NCBI RefSeq assembly: GCF_902141845.1
Contig: NZ_CABFPH010000018.1
Span: 1 to 64,000 of the forward strand
Direction: 5' to 3'
Origin: Methylobacterium symbioticum
Lineage (GTDB): Bacteria > Pseudomonadota > Alphaproteobacteria > Rhizobiales > Beijerinckiaceae
DNA length: 64,000 nucleotides
The translations under genes and the position numbers were made by a program. Below are positions 16,843 through 26,418 of this stretch, piece by piece; position 1 is the stretch's first letter, and each line of letters begins with the position of its first letter. Under the pieces are notes generated by a model that saw only the letters and a program-made list of their open reading frames with translations, searched no databases and was not told where the DNA came from.

Positions 16843-17928
16843 ATGGACCCCAAGGCTTTCCTTGTGCTGACCCCGCTAGCTCTGGCGGCATGCTCGCCGG
16901 CCGAGACCGCCGTGCCCCCGGAGCCGCCGCTGGTCCAGACCATCGCGGTCGCTCCGGCGAAGGCTGGCATCGCGCGCTACACCGGTGTCATCCGCGCTCG
17001 CACCGAGAGCAACCTCGGCTTCCGGGTCGGCGGCAAGATCTTCGAGCGCCTCGTTGATCCCGGGGACCACGTCCGGCTCGGGCAGCCCCTGATGCGCCTC
17101 GACCGGACAGACTTCACCTTGGCCCTCAACGCGGCGCGGGCCTCGGTCGAGGCGGCCCGGGCACAGATGATCAAGGCCAAGGCCGACGAGGAACGCAGCC
17201 GAAAGCTCGTTGGGGACGGCTGGACCTCGAAGCAGACCTACGACCAGAACAAGGCCGCGGCGGACGCGTCCATCGCGCAGTTCGCCAACGCTGAGGCGCA
17301 GGCGAGCCAGATCGCGAACCAAGCCGGGTATTCCGAGCTTCAGGCCGATGCCGACGGCGTCGTGATGGAGGTTCCGACCGAACCGGGGCAGGTCGTCGCC
17401 GCCGGCCAGACCGTCGTCAAGCTGGCGCGCGACGGCGCCCGCGAGGCGGAGGTGTTCCTGCCGGAGGGGAGCCGGCAACGCGCTAAGGGGGCAGCGTCGG
17501 CCACCCTCTACGCCGAGGGCGAGACGACCTACCCAGCCAAGCTCAGGGAGCTTTCCGCCACCGCCGACCCGGCCACGCGGACCTACCGGGCGCGCTACAT
17601 CCTGTCGGGCGGAGGCGAGGCCGCGCCGCTCGGCGCCACGGTGACGCTCCGGCTCACGCCGCCGGATGCCGGACGCGCGACGTCGGTCGACGTGCCGCTC
17701 GGGGCCCTGTTCGACGCCGGGCAGGGTTCGGCGGTCTGGAAGTTCGACGCCGACACCAACACCGTCACCGCCCAGCCCGTCTCGGTCGCCCGCATGTCGG
17801 AGGAAGGCGCCCAGGTCGTGTCCGGCCTCAGCCCGGGCGACCGCATCGTGGCGCTCGGCGCCCACCTCCTGAAGGCCGGCCAGACGGTGCGGCAGGCCCC
17901 CTCAAGCCTGACGGGAGCGGCGCGATGA
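16843..17928 (+). CDS. RND efflux periplasmic adaptor lipoprotein
   Basis: The 361-residue protein starts after AAAGGAG and has a lipoprotein signal with lipobox LALAAC (Cys17). It contains a biotinyl-lipoyl domain (NLGFRVGGKIFERLVDPGDH), a short helical hairpin (about 90-160), the second lipoyl half (LQADADGVVMEVPTEPGQVV) and a beta-barrel domain. This is the MexH/AcrA type of adaptor for HAE pumps. Its stop overlaps the start of the pump gene by 4 nt (ATGA). Confidence 0.85.
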   Translation: MDPKAFLVLTPLALAACSPAETAVPPEPPLVQTIAVAPAKAGIARYTGVIRARTESNLGFRVGGKIFERLVDPGDHVRLGQPLMRLDRTDFTLALNAARASVEAARAQMIKAKADEERSRKLVGDGWTSKQTYDQNKAAADASIAQFANAEAQASQIANQAGYSELQADADGVVMEVPTEPGQVVAAGQTVVKLARDGAREAEVFLPEGSRQRAKGAASATLYAEGETTYPAKLRELSATADPATRTYRARYILSGGGEAAPLGATVTLRLTPPDAGRATSVDVPLGALFDAGQGSAVWKFDADTNTVTAQPVSVARMSEEGAQVVSGLSPGDRIVALGAHLLKAGQTVRQAPSSLTGAAR

Positions 17929-20900
17929 CCGGCTTCAATCTCTCCGCCCTGGCGGTCCGCGAGCGCGCCGTCACGCTCTTCCTCATCATCGCGGTGACCG
18001 CTGCGGGCTTCTTCGCCTTCCAGAAGCTCGGGCGCGCCGAGGATCCGGCCTTCACCGTGAAGACGATGTCGGTCTCGGCCGCCTGGCCCGGCGCGACCAC
18101 CTCGGAGATCCAGCGGCAGGTCGCCGACCCCCTTGAGAAACGCCTTCAGGAACTCGTCTACTACGACCGCGTCGAGACCACCGTTCGGCCCGGTCTCATG
18201 CTGATGAAGGTCTACTTCAAGGACAGCATGCCGCCGGCAAGGTTGCAGGCGGAGTTCTACCAGGCCCGCAAGAAGCTCTCCGACCAGGCCTCCACCCTCC
18301 CGCGCGGCGTGCTCGGACCGCTCTTCAACGACGAGTTCTCGGACGTCTACTTCGCCCTCTACGCGCTCCAGGCGCAGGGGCTGCCGCACCGGCACCTCGT
18401 GCTGCGCGCCGAGGACCTGCGCCAGCGGCTGCTGCGGGTGCCCGGCGTCGAGAAGATCAACATCCTGGGCGAGCAGGCCCAGAAGATCTTCGTCGAGATC
18501 TCCTACCAGCGCCTGGCTACGCTCGGCATCACCGGCCAGCAATTGCTCGCGGCGCTGGCCAACCAGAACGACGTGACACCGGCCGGATTCATCGAGACCA
18601 CCGGTCCGCGCGTCTACCTACGGCTGGACGGCGCCATCGACGGCCTCGACACGATCCGCAACCTGCCGGTGGCGGTCGGGGACCGCAGCCTCAAGCTCGG
18701 GGACATCGCCGAGGTAAAGCGCGGCTATGAGGACCCGAAGGTCTTCGAGATCCGCAACGACGGCGAGCCGGCGCTGATGTTGGGCCTCGTGATGAAGCCG
18801 GGCTTCAACGGCTTGGCGCTCGGCGAAGCGCTCAACGCCGAGGAGGTGGCGCTCCACCACGAACTGCCCACCGGCATCACCTTCACCAAGATCACCGACC
18901 AGGCGAAAGTGATCGATGACGCCATCCAAGAGTTCATGGTGAAGTTCTTCACCGCCCTCTCGGTGGTCATCGTGGTCAGCCTCGTGGCGCTGGGCTTCCG
19001 GGTCGGCATCGTCGTGGCGCTCGCGGTCCCGATCACCCTCGCGGCCGTCTTCGTGGTCATGATGCTCACCGGCCGCGACTTCGACCGCATCACGCTGGGT
19101 GCGCTGATCATCGCGCTCGGCCTGCTCGTGGACGATGCCATCATCGCCATCGAGATGATGGTGGTGCGCATGGAGGAAGGCTACGACCGCATCGAGGCCG
19201 CGACCCATGCCTGGAGCGCCACCGCCGCGCCGATGCTCACCGGTACCCTCGTCACCATCGCGGGCTTCCTGCCGGTCGGTTTCGCCGCCTCCACGGCGGG
19301 CGAGTACGCCGGTAACATCTTCTGGGTGGTCGGCTTCTCGCTGATCATCTCGTGGATCGTGGCCGTGACCTTCACACCCTATCTCGGCGTCAAGCTCCTG
19401 CCCGACATCAAGAAGGTGGAAGGCGGCCACGAGGCGATCTACGCCACGAGGAACTACGAGCGCCTGCGCCGCGTGGTGCGAGCCTCCGTCGACCACAAGT
19501 GGCTGGCGGCCGGGATCACGGTCGGACTGTTCGCGGCGGCCGTCATCGGCATGGGCAGGGTCGAGAAGCAGTTCTTCCCGAACTCGGAACGTCCCGAACT
19601 CATCGTCGAGGTGACCCTGCCGACAGGCTCCGCCTTCGCCACCACCGAGGCGAGCGTGAAGAGGGTTGAGGCGGCCGTCCGTGGGCTCCCCGAGGCGCGC
19701 GAGATCACGAGCTACATCGGCCAGGGCATGCCGCGCTTCGTGCTCTCGTTCGATCCCGAGCTGCCCGATCCTGCCTTCGCTCAGATCGTCGTCCAGACCT
19801 CCGACGCCGCGTCCCGCGACGCGCTCCGCATCAAGCTTCGCAAGCTCGTGAGCGACGGGCTCTTCCCCGAGGCGCGGGTGCGGGTCCTGCAGATCGTGTT
19901 CGGCCCGCCGATCCGCTTCCCCGTCGCCTTCCGTGTGGTCGGATCGGACCCCGACGTCATCCGCGGCATCGCCGCGGAGGTCCGGGATGTCATGATGGCC
20001 AACCCGAACATGAGGCTGGTGCATCTCGACTGGGGCGACAGGACGCCGAGCCTGCACCTCGCCCTCGACCAGGAGCGCCTGCGCCTGATCGGCCTGACGC
20101 CCAAGGAGGCCGGCCAGCAACTGCAGAGCTACCTCAACGGCACGCCGGCAACCCAGGTCCGCGAGAACCAGCGCGCGGTAGACGTGCTGCTGCGCAGTCC
20201 CGGCCCGGAGCGGCGCTCGCTCGGCGACATCGGCGACCTGACCCTGACCACCCATGACGGGCGCCAGGTGCCGGTCTCGCAGGTCGCCCACCTGGAGAGC
20301 CGCAACGAAGACGCGGTGCTCAAGCGTTACAATCGCGAGACCTACATCCGCGTCCAGGGCGACGTGCTCGACGGGAAACAGCCGCCAGACATCCACGCAC
20401 AGATCTTCCCCGAGCTCGACGCGATCAAGGCGAAACTGCCGATCGGCTACCGCATCGACACGGCCGGCGCGGTCGAGGAGAGCGCGAAGGCGATGAACGC
20501 CCTGGTCGCGGTCTTCCCGCTGATGTTGATCGTGACGCTGACGGTCATCATGCTGCAGGTGCGCTCGTTCACCACCATGTTCATGGTGTTCGCCACCGCG
20601 CCGCTGGGCCTCGTCGGCGCTGTCCCGACGCTCCTGGTCTTCCACCAACCGTTCGGCTTCAACGCGATCCTGGGCCTGATCGCGCTGTCCGGCATCCTGA
20701 TGCGCAACACGCTGATCTTGGTGGACCAGATCCACCACGACCGAGCCGCGGGGCTGTCGGACTACGAGGCCATCGTGGAGTCGACGGTGCGGCGGGCGCG
20801 TCCGGTGATCCTGACGGCGGCGGCCGCGATGCTGGCCTTCATCCCGCTCACCCACTCGGTGTTCTGGGGGGCGCTGGCCTACGTCCTCATTGGCGGCGTC

Positions 20901-21032
20901 GGCGTGGGCACGGTCCTGACGCTGCTGTTCCTGCCGGCCCTCTACGCCCTGTGGTTCCGGGTCATACGGGCGCCCGTCGCAACTGGCGTCGCATCCGGAT
21001 CCGACGCGATGCCGGTTCCGGCGGAGCCTTGA
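17925..21032 (+). CDS. HAE1-type RND multidrug efflux pump
   Basis: This 1035-residue inner-membrane protein has the 12-helix, two-porter-loop RND layout. The proton-relay aspartate pair is intact in the fourth helix (LIIALGLLVDDAIIAIEMMV). The N-terminus FNLSALAVRERAVTLFLIIA is typical of the subgroup paired with short lipoprotein adaptors. No outer-membrane channel gene is present, so a TolC/OprM-type protein from elsewhere must be recruited. Two strong hairpins follow the stop. Confidence 0.88.
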   Translation: MTGFNLSALAVRERAVTLFLIIAVTAAGFFAFQKLGRAEDPAFTVKTMSVSAAWPGATTSEIQRQVADPLEKRLQELVYYDRVETTVRPGLMLMKVYFKDSMPPARLQAEFYQARKKLSDQASTLPRGVLGPLFNDEFSDVYFALYALQAQGLPHRHLVLRAEDLRQRLLRVPGVEKINILGEQAQKIFVEISYQRLATLGITGQQLLAALANQNDVTPAGFIETTGPRVYLRLDGAIDGLDTIRNLPVAVGDRSLKLGDIAEVKRGYEDPKVFEIRNDGEPALMLGLVMKPGFNGLALGEALNAEEVALHHELPTGITFTKITDQAKVIDDAIQEFMVKFFTALSVVIVVSLVALGFRVGIVVALAVPITLAAVFVVMMLTGRDFDRITLGALIIALGLLVDDAIIAIEMMVVRMEEGYDRIEAATHAWSATAAPMLTGTLVTIAGFLPVGFAASTAGEYAGNIFWVVGFSLIISWIVAVTFTPYLGVKLLPDIKKVEGGHEAIYATRNYERLRRVVRASVDHKWLAAGITVGLFAAAVIGMGRVEKQFFPNSERPELIVEVTLPTGSAFATTEASVKRVEAAVRGLPEAREITSYIGQGMPRFVLSFDPELPDPAFAQIVVQTSDAASRDALRIKLRKLVSDGLFPEARVRVLQIVFGPPIRFPVAFRVVGSDPDVIRGIAAEVRDVMMANPNMRLVHLDWGDRTPSLHLALDQERLRLIGLTPKEAGQQLQSYLNGTPATQVRENQRAVDVLLRSPGPERRSLGDIGDLTLTTHDGRQVPVSQVAHLESRNEDAVLKRYNRETYIRVQGDVLDGKQPPDIHAQIFPELDAIKAKLPIGYRIDTAGAVEESAKAMNALVAVFPLMLIVTLTVIMLQVRSFTTMFMVFATAPLGLVGAVPTLLVFHQPFGFNAILGLIALSGILMRNTLILVDQIHHDRAAGLSDYEAIVESTVRRARPVILTAAAAMLAFIPLTHSVFWGALAYVLIGGVGVGTVLTLLFLPALYALWFRVIRAPVATGVASGSDAMPVPAEP

Positions 21033-21077
21033 TCCAGAGACACGGGTCGAGGTCCCGGTGAGGGGGCATGCCGGGAT

Positions 21078-21102
21078 CGCGCGTTCGACGACCGAACGCG
21101 CG
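21078..21102 (+). terminator. Hairpin after RND pump gene
   Basis: A perfect 10-bp stem (CGCGCGTTCG with CGAACGCGCG) closes a 5-nt loop 45 nt after the pump stop codon. No U-run follows, so this is a candidate terminator or mRNA 3'-end stabiliser. Confidence 0.5.
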
Positions 21103-21108
21103 GTGCAC

Positions 21109-21147
21109 CGGCCGGCCTGCGACCAAGCCCCCTATGCAGGCCGGCCG
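21109..21147 (+). terminator. Second hairpin after RND pump gene
   Basis: A 12-bp perfect stem (CGGCCGGCCTGC at 21109-21120, GCAGGCCGGCCG at 21136-21147) with a 15-nt loop lies just after the first hairpin. Tandem stems before the TetR gene suggest that transcription of the pump operon ends here. Confidence 0.5.
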
Positions 21148-21279
21148 ATTGTAGTCTCGAAGGCAGTTCCCCTTGCCCGGCAGCATCGGGCCACCGCACG
21201 CGGATCGCACCAGGGATTGCCCTTCTTTAAATGACGAGGCGCATCTATATTCGCTTTAGGAACGCCGAAGGATTAGGCA

Positions 21280-21822
21280 ATGCCCAGGGTCTCGCAGGAA
21301 CAGGCCAAGATCAACCGCCGACGCGTCGTCGAGGTCGCCGCGTCGCTGTTCCGGGAGCGTGGCATCAATGGCGTCGGCGTGGCCGACATCATGGCGTCCG
21401 CCGGCCTCACCCATGGAGGGTTCTACGGTCAGTTCGCCAACAAGGAGGCGCTCGCGGCCGAGGCGTTCGATACGGCGCTGGATGAGGAATACCGCGGGAC
21501 CGTCGATACCATAATCGCCAACTATCTCTCTCTCGCGCACGTCCGGTCACCCGGGATGGGCTGTCCTCTCGCCGCACTGGCAAACGACGTCGCGCGGGAG
21601 CCGCGGGGCGGCCCCGTGCGTGCGCGCTTCACCCAAGGGGTCGAGCGCATGGCCTCCATCCTCGCCGGCCTGACGCCCAGGGTAGCCAAGGAGCGCCGCC
21701 GGCAACGGTCCCTGGCGACGCTATCGACAATCGTCGGTGCCGTCGTCCTGGCGCGGGCTGTCGACGACGAGGCGTTGGCGACCGAGCTGATCGAGGCGGC
21801 GCAGACTTCCGTCTCGGCCTGA
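21280..21822 (+). CDS. TetR/AcrR-family regulator
   Basis: The 180-residue protein has the N-terminal HTH (VVEVAASLFRERGINGVGVA, then GLTHGGFYGQFANKEALAAE) and a ligand domain with the GCPLAALANDVARE motif seen in NemR-like regulators, where the cysteine can sense electrophiles. AAGGA precedes the ATG. Placement behind the RND genes suggests that it regulates them, perhaps through the inverted repeat at 16796-16812. Confidence 0.8.
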   Translation: MPRVSQEQAKINRRRVVEVAASLFRERGINGVGVADIMASAGLTHGGFYGQFANKEALAAEAFDTALDEEYRGTVDTIIANYLSLAHVRSPGMGCPLAALANDVAREPRGGPVRARFTQGVERMASILAGLTPRVAKERRRQRSLATLSTIVGAVVLARAVDDEALATELIEAAQTSVSA

Positions 21823-21970
21823 CATCCACGGGACCAGGCCGGCCGTGACGGCTCGCGCCTCAAGGCGGCGCGGTCCTTGACAACCTGAAGGAATGCCAGT
21901 GCCCGGCCTGTCGGGAGCCGCCTGTGCCGTGCGCCACCGCCGCGCGCACGATCTTGGGGAGAGGAGATCC

Positions 21971-22250
21971 ATGCGCGACCGGATCGGGGTCTCCGGTAAG
22001 GGCGTCGTGTCCCCCCCTCGGCTGCAGCGTCGAGGGCATGCGGCGTAGGCTCGTCGCGTCCGGGTCCGGGCTGCGGCGCCTGCCGGACGACCTGGTACCC
22101 GACATCGACGCGAGGGTCGCTGGGCTGGTGCCGTCCCGCGACGAGGAGCCGGATGGGTTCGATCCGGATGCCCTCATCCCGGTGAAGGACCGCTGCAAGA
22201 TGGACCGCTTCATCCAGTTCACGCTGGCGGCCGCGGACCAGGCGCTTCGG
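21971..22250 (+). pseudogene. fabF-like beta-ketoacyl-ACP synthase II remnant
   Basis: Behind a good GAGGAG site an ATG at 21971 opens a KAS-II N-terminus (RIGVSGKGVVSP). A frameshift in the C-run near 22015 shifts the phase, and the sequence continues as PLGCSVEGMRRRLVASGSGL and then KDRCKMDRFIQFTLAAADQA, typical of FabF up to about residue 95. It then stops abruptly where AT-richer DNA begins. The catalytic Cys-His-His region is absent. Confidence 0.7.
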
Positions 22251-22455
22251 CAGTATGCTTGGCCAGCACTACTCAGAATTCGGGTTCAAGCTACGGCAAT
22301 TGTATGAAGTTCTGTTGCGTCTTCCCTACTGAGAGGCCTCTCTCAACCAGTGGGTGAGCCCGGAATGGTGTGATGGGTGCGTCATATCCGGCGGTTCACC
22401 CCTTTCCAGCTGCGGATGAGATCGAGCAGAAGGAATGGCTGGGCGCTTCGGCCCT

Positions 22456-22570
22456 GGAGCGTGTTACGGACTAAAGCTAATCCGTTGAACCACAGCGGTT
22501 CTCTCGCGCGATACTCAGCCGAATTGATGGGCGGGTACAGTCACTTGGGTCCAAGTCCGTAACACGCTCC
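22456..22570. repeat. 17-bp perfect inverted repeat, possible miniature element
   Basis: GGAGCGTGTTACGGACT at 22456-22472 is exactly repeated in inverse orientation at 22554-22570, enclosing 81 nt. No transposase is encoded between the arms. The element lies in the gap at the edge of the AT-richer island segment, between the cut fabF and the exported-protein gene. A MITE or two IS ends brought together would fit; a simple regulatory hairpin would be unusually long. Confidence 0.55.
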
Positions 22571-22598
22571 GAGAACATATTTGACCCACAGGAACTCT

Positions 22599-23006
22599 TT
22601 AGCGCTTTGTCCTTTGGAGCTTCCCATTGAAGTCGCACGAAGCCCCAGAATAACCGCAATATGTATGAGAAACTTCGATGTTATTGAAGTTTGGAGAAAA
22701 AACAACATTAATTTTGCAGGCGCCACCTTCGACATTTGGGTCTTTCTTCACGAATAGGATGCTGTATCGTCCGGAGGCTTGGCCCGCCATGCGCACGTCT
22801 CCTTGGCAGCCGCGCGTAAACACTTCAAATGTCCCAATAAAGCTCCGTCCTCCATTAGGTGAGCTGATCTTGACCCTCTGATTGTAGCTGCCCTTCAGCT
22901 CATAACTCCCAAGCGCTTCCTTTGTGAGGTCGCCGGCCACTGCAGATGCGCTGGCCAGTACGCAGATACAGACTGAGGAGTAAGTCAGTCCCAAAAAGTG
23001 CTGCAT
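22599..23006 (-). CDS. Small exported four-cysteine protein, partner gene of CHAT
   Basis: From the ATG at 23006 the protein has 135 residues; a start 15 nt earlier (23021) is possible. A Sec signal peptide (MQHFLGLTYSSVCICVLASA, cleavage near AVAG-D) is followed by a mature part with four cysteines (GCQG, GACK, YCGY, SCDF) that could form two disulfides in the periplasm. I recognise no family. It is AT-richer than the window average and follows the CHAT gene on the same strand after about 80 nt, so cotranscription is likely and a partner, substrate or inhibitor role is possible. Confidence 0.6.
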   Translation of the reverse strand: MQHFLGLTYSSVCICVLASASAVAGDLTKEALGSYELKGSYNQRVKISSPNGGRSFIGTFEVFTRGCQGDVRMAGQASGRYSILFVKKDPNVEGGACKINVVFSPNFNNIEVSHTYCGYSGASCDFNGKLQRTKR

Positions 23007-23085
23007 AGATCTGCCCGTCATTAATCCGAGTGATGTTCTTTTGGCCTGCCTGTTCGGCTGTGAGAGGCTGAAGCGCGGTTGCGCA

Positions 23086-26000
23086 TCATGGCTGCGCCGG
23101 TCGCACTCCCAACACAGCGTAGCCGGCCCAATAGGCCGGATGCGCCCAGGCGGCCGGACCTTCGCGGTCGATTACCGCGAGCGTCGCAATACGGAGCGCC
23201 TCCGCCCAGTCCGCTTCAGGTCTCTCGGCCTGGTATGCGATCAGCCCCGTCGTCAGCTTCACCGAGGCTTCCGAGGGGATCGCCCAGTGCGTCGCCAAAA
23301 GGCTGCGCGCGCCGGCGTTGAAGAAGCCGCGTGCCAAGCCCGACAGCCCCTCCGCCCGGGGCCGACCGTCAGGGGTCGCGGTATTACAGGCCGAGAGCAT
23401 CACCAGATCGGCATCGAAGCGCAGCCCGGAGATCTCCGACAGCCCCAGGAAGCCGTCATCCTCGCGGCTGGCCGTAGCAGGCGGCGTCAGCACAAGGCCT
23501 GGCTCGCTCGTGCCAGTCACCTCACCGGCGAGCGCTCCGTGGGTGGCGAAGGCGATGACGCGGTAGTCCACCAGCGGCGCTGCGCGAACCGCCCGCTCCG
23601 TGGCGCCGGCACCGAGCAGCAGGGCCTCGGGCGGAGCCTTCAGCAGGGTGGCAATGGCGCGCAGTTCATCTGCCGTCTCGGGCAGACTGACCAGCCGGCG
23701 CAGCACAGAGACATCGGCCAAGCCGCCGCTGGTCTGGAATGCGGCCGAGACGTCAATGCCGCGCAGTGCTCCTGACCCATCGGCCACCCGCAGCTCCGGA
23801 GGAGCAAGGCTCGGGTCGCCGATGCCGAGGAACGGCTTGGCGGCCCTGCTCCTGAGCGTCCCTGCACGCTGCGTGACGAGGGTGCGGACGGACGGCAGCA
23901 GCGCTAATGCATGCGTGCGGATGAGCCAGGGCAACGCGGCTGCGCGATAGGCCCCCGGATCGGCCGGGATCTCGGTCGCGCGTGTGAGGAGCAGCCCGTA
24001 TGGCATCGCCTGAAGCGGGCCGTCGCCCACGAGGATGAGCTTGTTATAGGCGCTGAGCCTGTCCTGCGCGGGCCCGAAGATCAGCGCGTGGAGCTTTGCC
24101 GCATCTGCTGCGGGAAAGGGCTGTACGCCCCGCGTGACGTCGCCGGCCCCTCTGAGATTGCGCACCAACTCCTCGATCGCCTCACGCCGGATCAGGGTGC
24201 GCCACGCGTAGCTTTGGCCGGTGGCGTCCAGCAAGAAGCCGTGCAGTCCATGGCTGCCGACATGCAGCAGTACAAGAGCCTCGCCTGAACGCAGCCGCGG
24301 CGTCACCTCGGCGAGTGGTACCGGATCGATGTCCGCGGCAGCTGAGTGAGCCGGAGGCACTCGCTCTCGGAACTCACGCTCCAATGCATTGCGTCGTGCT
24401 TCTGCCGACCGTCGGACCGCGGCGAGCGCGCCGTCTACGTCGCCCGAAGAATGGCCGTAGCCGGCAATCTCGATAGCCCGTTCAGCCTCTCCTACGACCG
24501 CATGGTAGCGGCGACTCAGATCACGCAAAGCCTCATCAGCGAGGATGCGCCGCTGGTTGGCAACCTCAACGGCAAGCGCCGTCTCGCCAAACATCGCTCG
24601 CTGCAACTCCCGGAACAGCGTGTCATGACCCGTGCCGTTGCGTGAGAGCCCCGTCGGTACAAGGATCTCAGCTCTCTTCTGAGCAATTAGCCGAAAAGTG
24701 GGCCCAAGATCGCGCAGCGCCAGGATGGCTCCAGCCCCTCCGGCTGCCCATTCAGCCCGCAGCTTGTTCGTAATGAGAGCACTGGCCTCGTCGAGGCGAA
24801 GCAAGGCTGATGCTCTATCGCCTGCATCGAATTCAAGGGAAGCCAAGCGCGCCAAAGCAGGGGCGTAGACACTAGTCAACTTCTCCCATTCTCTGCGTCT
24901 GGAAGGCTTATCGACGGCCTCATCGCGCGTCATAAGGAGCTGAAGTGTTGCCCGAGCTTGCTGACGAAGGCCGAAGGTTTGAAAGTTGCGTGCAAGGACC
25001 GATAAATGCTTAGAGACGGCGCTGACCGCGCCGAACTGTTCGAAGTTATTCTCGATAACATTTTTGTGTATTGCTATCAAGTGATCAAACTGGCTGCGAG
25101 AAATCTCTGGCTTCATAGCGGAGAGAAGTTGAGCAAATTCTGCCGTCGTTGTGTCGCTTGTTGCGGTAGTCTCGCCGACCAGAGCAAATAATTTGGCCTT
25201 GCTAAGATCGTCTATTCTGGGAGGAAGCGCCCGTTGAGCGCTCGGATGTATGCCTCCATTTTTTCGGACTAATTGCAGGTATCTTTGTACGTAGGACGAC
25301 AAATCTACCTTGGAAAAGCCATCCCGCGTGAGCGACAATGCCATTAGCAGGTACGCAGATTGTGGGAGCTTTGTCCCGACATCCTCGTCTGCGACACCTG
25401 TGAGCTGTGACGCGATCCACTGCCTGACTGCTACGGCCGCAGATGCTCCGCAGGTCGCGCAAAAACGTCCTTGAATGTATTGTCGCACCAATTCGTCCAA
25501 GGGCTCTGTTCGAATAAAGTCTGGATTAGAGGAGCTGCGTGCCCGCGTTCTCGACTGGATGGCAGCAGTAACTGCATCGGAGAATGCCTGTCCGGCCGCA
25601 GTATCTTCCAGGCGCGCATCGGCTATTCTGGCCCTGATAAGCGAAGATTGGAACCTGCGCTTGAGAGTTATGAGAGATGGGTCCGCCGCCAATAACTCTC
25701 CAACGCGCGCTGACGCGCGTTCTGTCGCAAATAAATTGCCGTAAAGCTGCTCATCAAACGCTAGATCAATCAAGGCGTCAACAAGTGCTCCTCGATCTTT
25801 GTTGTCTCCACGCTCGGCGTAAACTACTGCATCCTGTCGAAAGTCAACTGCAGCCGCAAATGCTTTGATTGAGGAAGCCACGCTTGCGGCGTGATTTGCG
25901 GCGCAAGATAAACGAGCCTCTTTTCTCTTGTGGGCATCGCAACTTGGATCATTGAGCTGCAGCAGAGCTCGCTCGTACAGGGTCCGGTCGAGTGACCGTG

Positions 26001-26202
26001 CGATTGAGAGGTGTTGATAGAGGCCGTCCCACGCTCCTGCGGTGTCGGTGCCGAGACTGTCGGGATTTGCGCGCTCCATGAGCAGCTTCTCGAAAGCCGG
26101 GCGGCTCATAGGCGACGATCCCGCCAAAGACCCGACAGGATTGAAGGTGCTGAAGGGGAGCGCAACGATCAGAGCTGCGAACAGCGGTCGGGCAGCCTTC
26201 AT
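23086..26202 (-). CDS. Exported CHAT-domain (caspase-like) protein
   Basis: The 1038-residue protein begins with a Sec signal peptide (MKAARPLFAALIVALPFSTF). A long, largely helical region (about 40-650, probably repeat-like but without clear TPR consensus) precedes a C-terminal CHAT domain (about 700-1038). The peptidase pair is intact: His888 in VIAFATHGAL and Cys939 in VMLSACNTA, and the closing AYWAGYAVLG motif is present. CHAT proteins are C50/caspase-clan proteases, best known in programmed-death and CRISPR-linked systems; an exported one would act in the periplasm or outside. The N-terminal half is AT-richer than its neighbours, suggesting transfer. Confidence 0.85.
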   Translation of the reverse strand: MKAARPLFAALIVALPFSTFNPVGSLAGSSPMSRPAFEKLLMERANPDSLGTDTAGAWDGLYQHLSIARSLDRTLYERALLQLNDPSCDAHKRKEARLSCAANHAASVASSIKAFAAAVDFRQDAVVYAERGDNKDRGALVDALIDLAFDEQLYGNLFATERASARVGELLAADPSLITLKRRFQSSLIRARIADARLEDTAAGQAFSDAVTAAIQSRTRARSSSNPDFIRTEPLDELVRQYIQGRFCATCGASAAVAVRQWIASQLTGVADEDVGTKLPQSAYLLMALSLTRDGFSKVDLSSYVQRYLQLVRKNGGIHPSAQRALPPRIDDLSKAKLFALVGETTATSDTTTAEFAQLLSAMKPEISRSQFDHLIAIHKNVIENNFEQFGAVSAVSKHLSVLARNFQTFGLRQQARATLQLLMTRDEAVDKPSRRREWEKLTSVYAPALARLASLEFDAGDRASALLRLDEASALITNKLRAEWAAGGAGAILALRDLGPTFRLIAQKRAEILVPTGLSRNGTGHDTLFRELQRAMFGETALAVEVANQRRILADEALRDLSRRYHAVVGEAERAIEIAGYGHSSGDVDGALAAVRRSAEARRNALEREFRERVPPAHSAAADIDPVPLAEVTPRLRSGEALVLLHVGSHGLHGFLLDATGQSYAWRTLIRREAIEELVRNLRGAGDVTRGVQPFPAADAAKLHALIFGPAQDRLSAYNKLILVGDGPLQAMPYGLLLTRATEIPADPGAYRAAALPWLIRTHALALLPSVRTLVTQRAGTLRSRAAKPFLGIGDPSLAPPELRVADGSGALRGIDVSAAFQTSGGLADVSVLRRLVSLPETADELRAIATLLKAPPEALLLGAGATERAVRAAPLVDYRVIAFATHGALAGEVTGTSEPGLVLTPPATASREDDGFLGLSEISGLRFDADLVMLSACNTATPDGRPRAEGLSGLARGFFNAGARSLLATHWAIPSEASVKLTTGLIAYQAERPEADWAEALRIATLAVIDREGPAAWAHPAYWAGYAVLGVRPAQP

Positions 26203-26418
26203 AATCAGCCTTGCGTGCAGCGGCTCGACTAAACGTGACTATAAGGCGCAGTCTGGCAGACAAAGTCAATATATCACGCAGGGAGATCGGCGCGCGAATA
26301 GTAGGCTGCGAGGCTATTGCAGAGGCATGCCTGGTCCTGCTCGCCATTTGCTGGGCGGCCTACGCTCGCTTACATTGAGGAACGGCGAGGAGCATGGTGC
26401 GGCCCGTTTTCCTGCGAA

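Noticed and set aside
18618-20855. 745-codon open frame antisense to the RND pump gene
   Set aside because: Arg/Asp/His/Glu-rich composition, no domains, and exactly complementary to a well-supported RND gene; a GC-rich shadow.
23086-26202. CRISPR-associated TPR-CHAT (Craspase-like) protease
   Set aside because: No Cas effector or repeat array nearby, and a Sec signal peptide argues for export.
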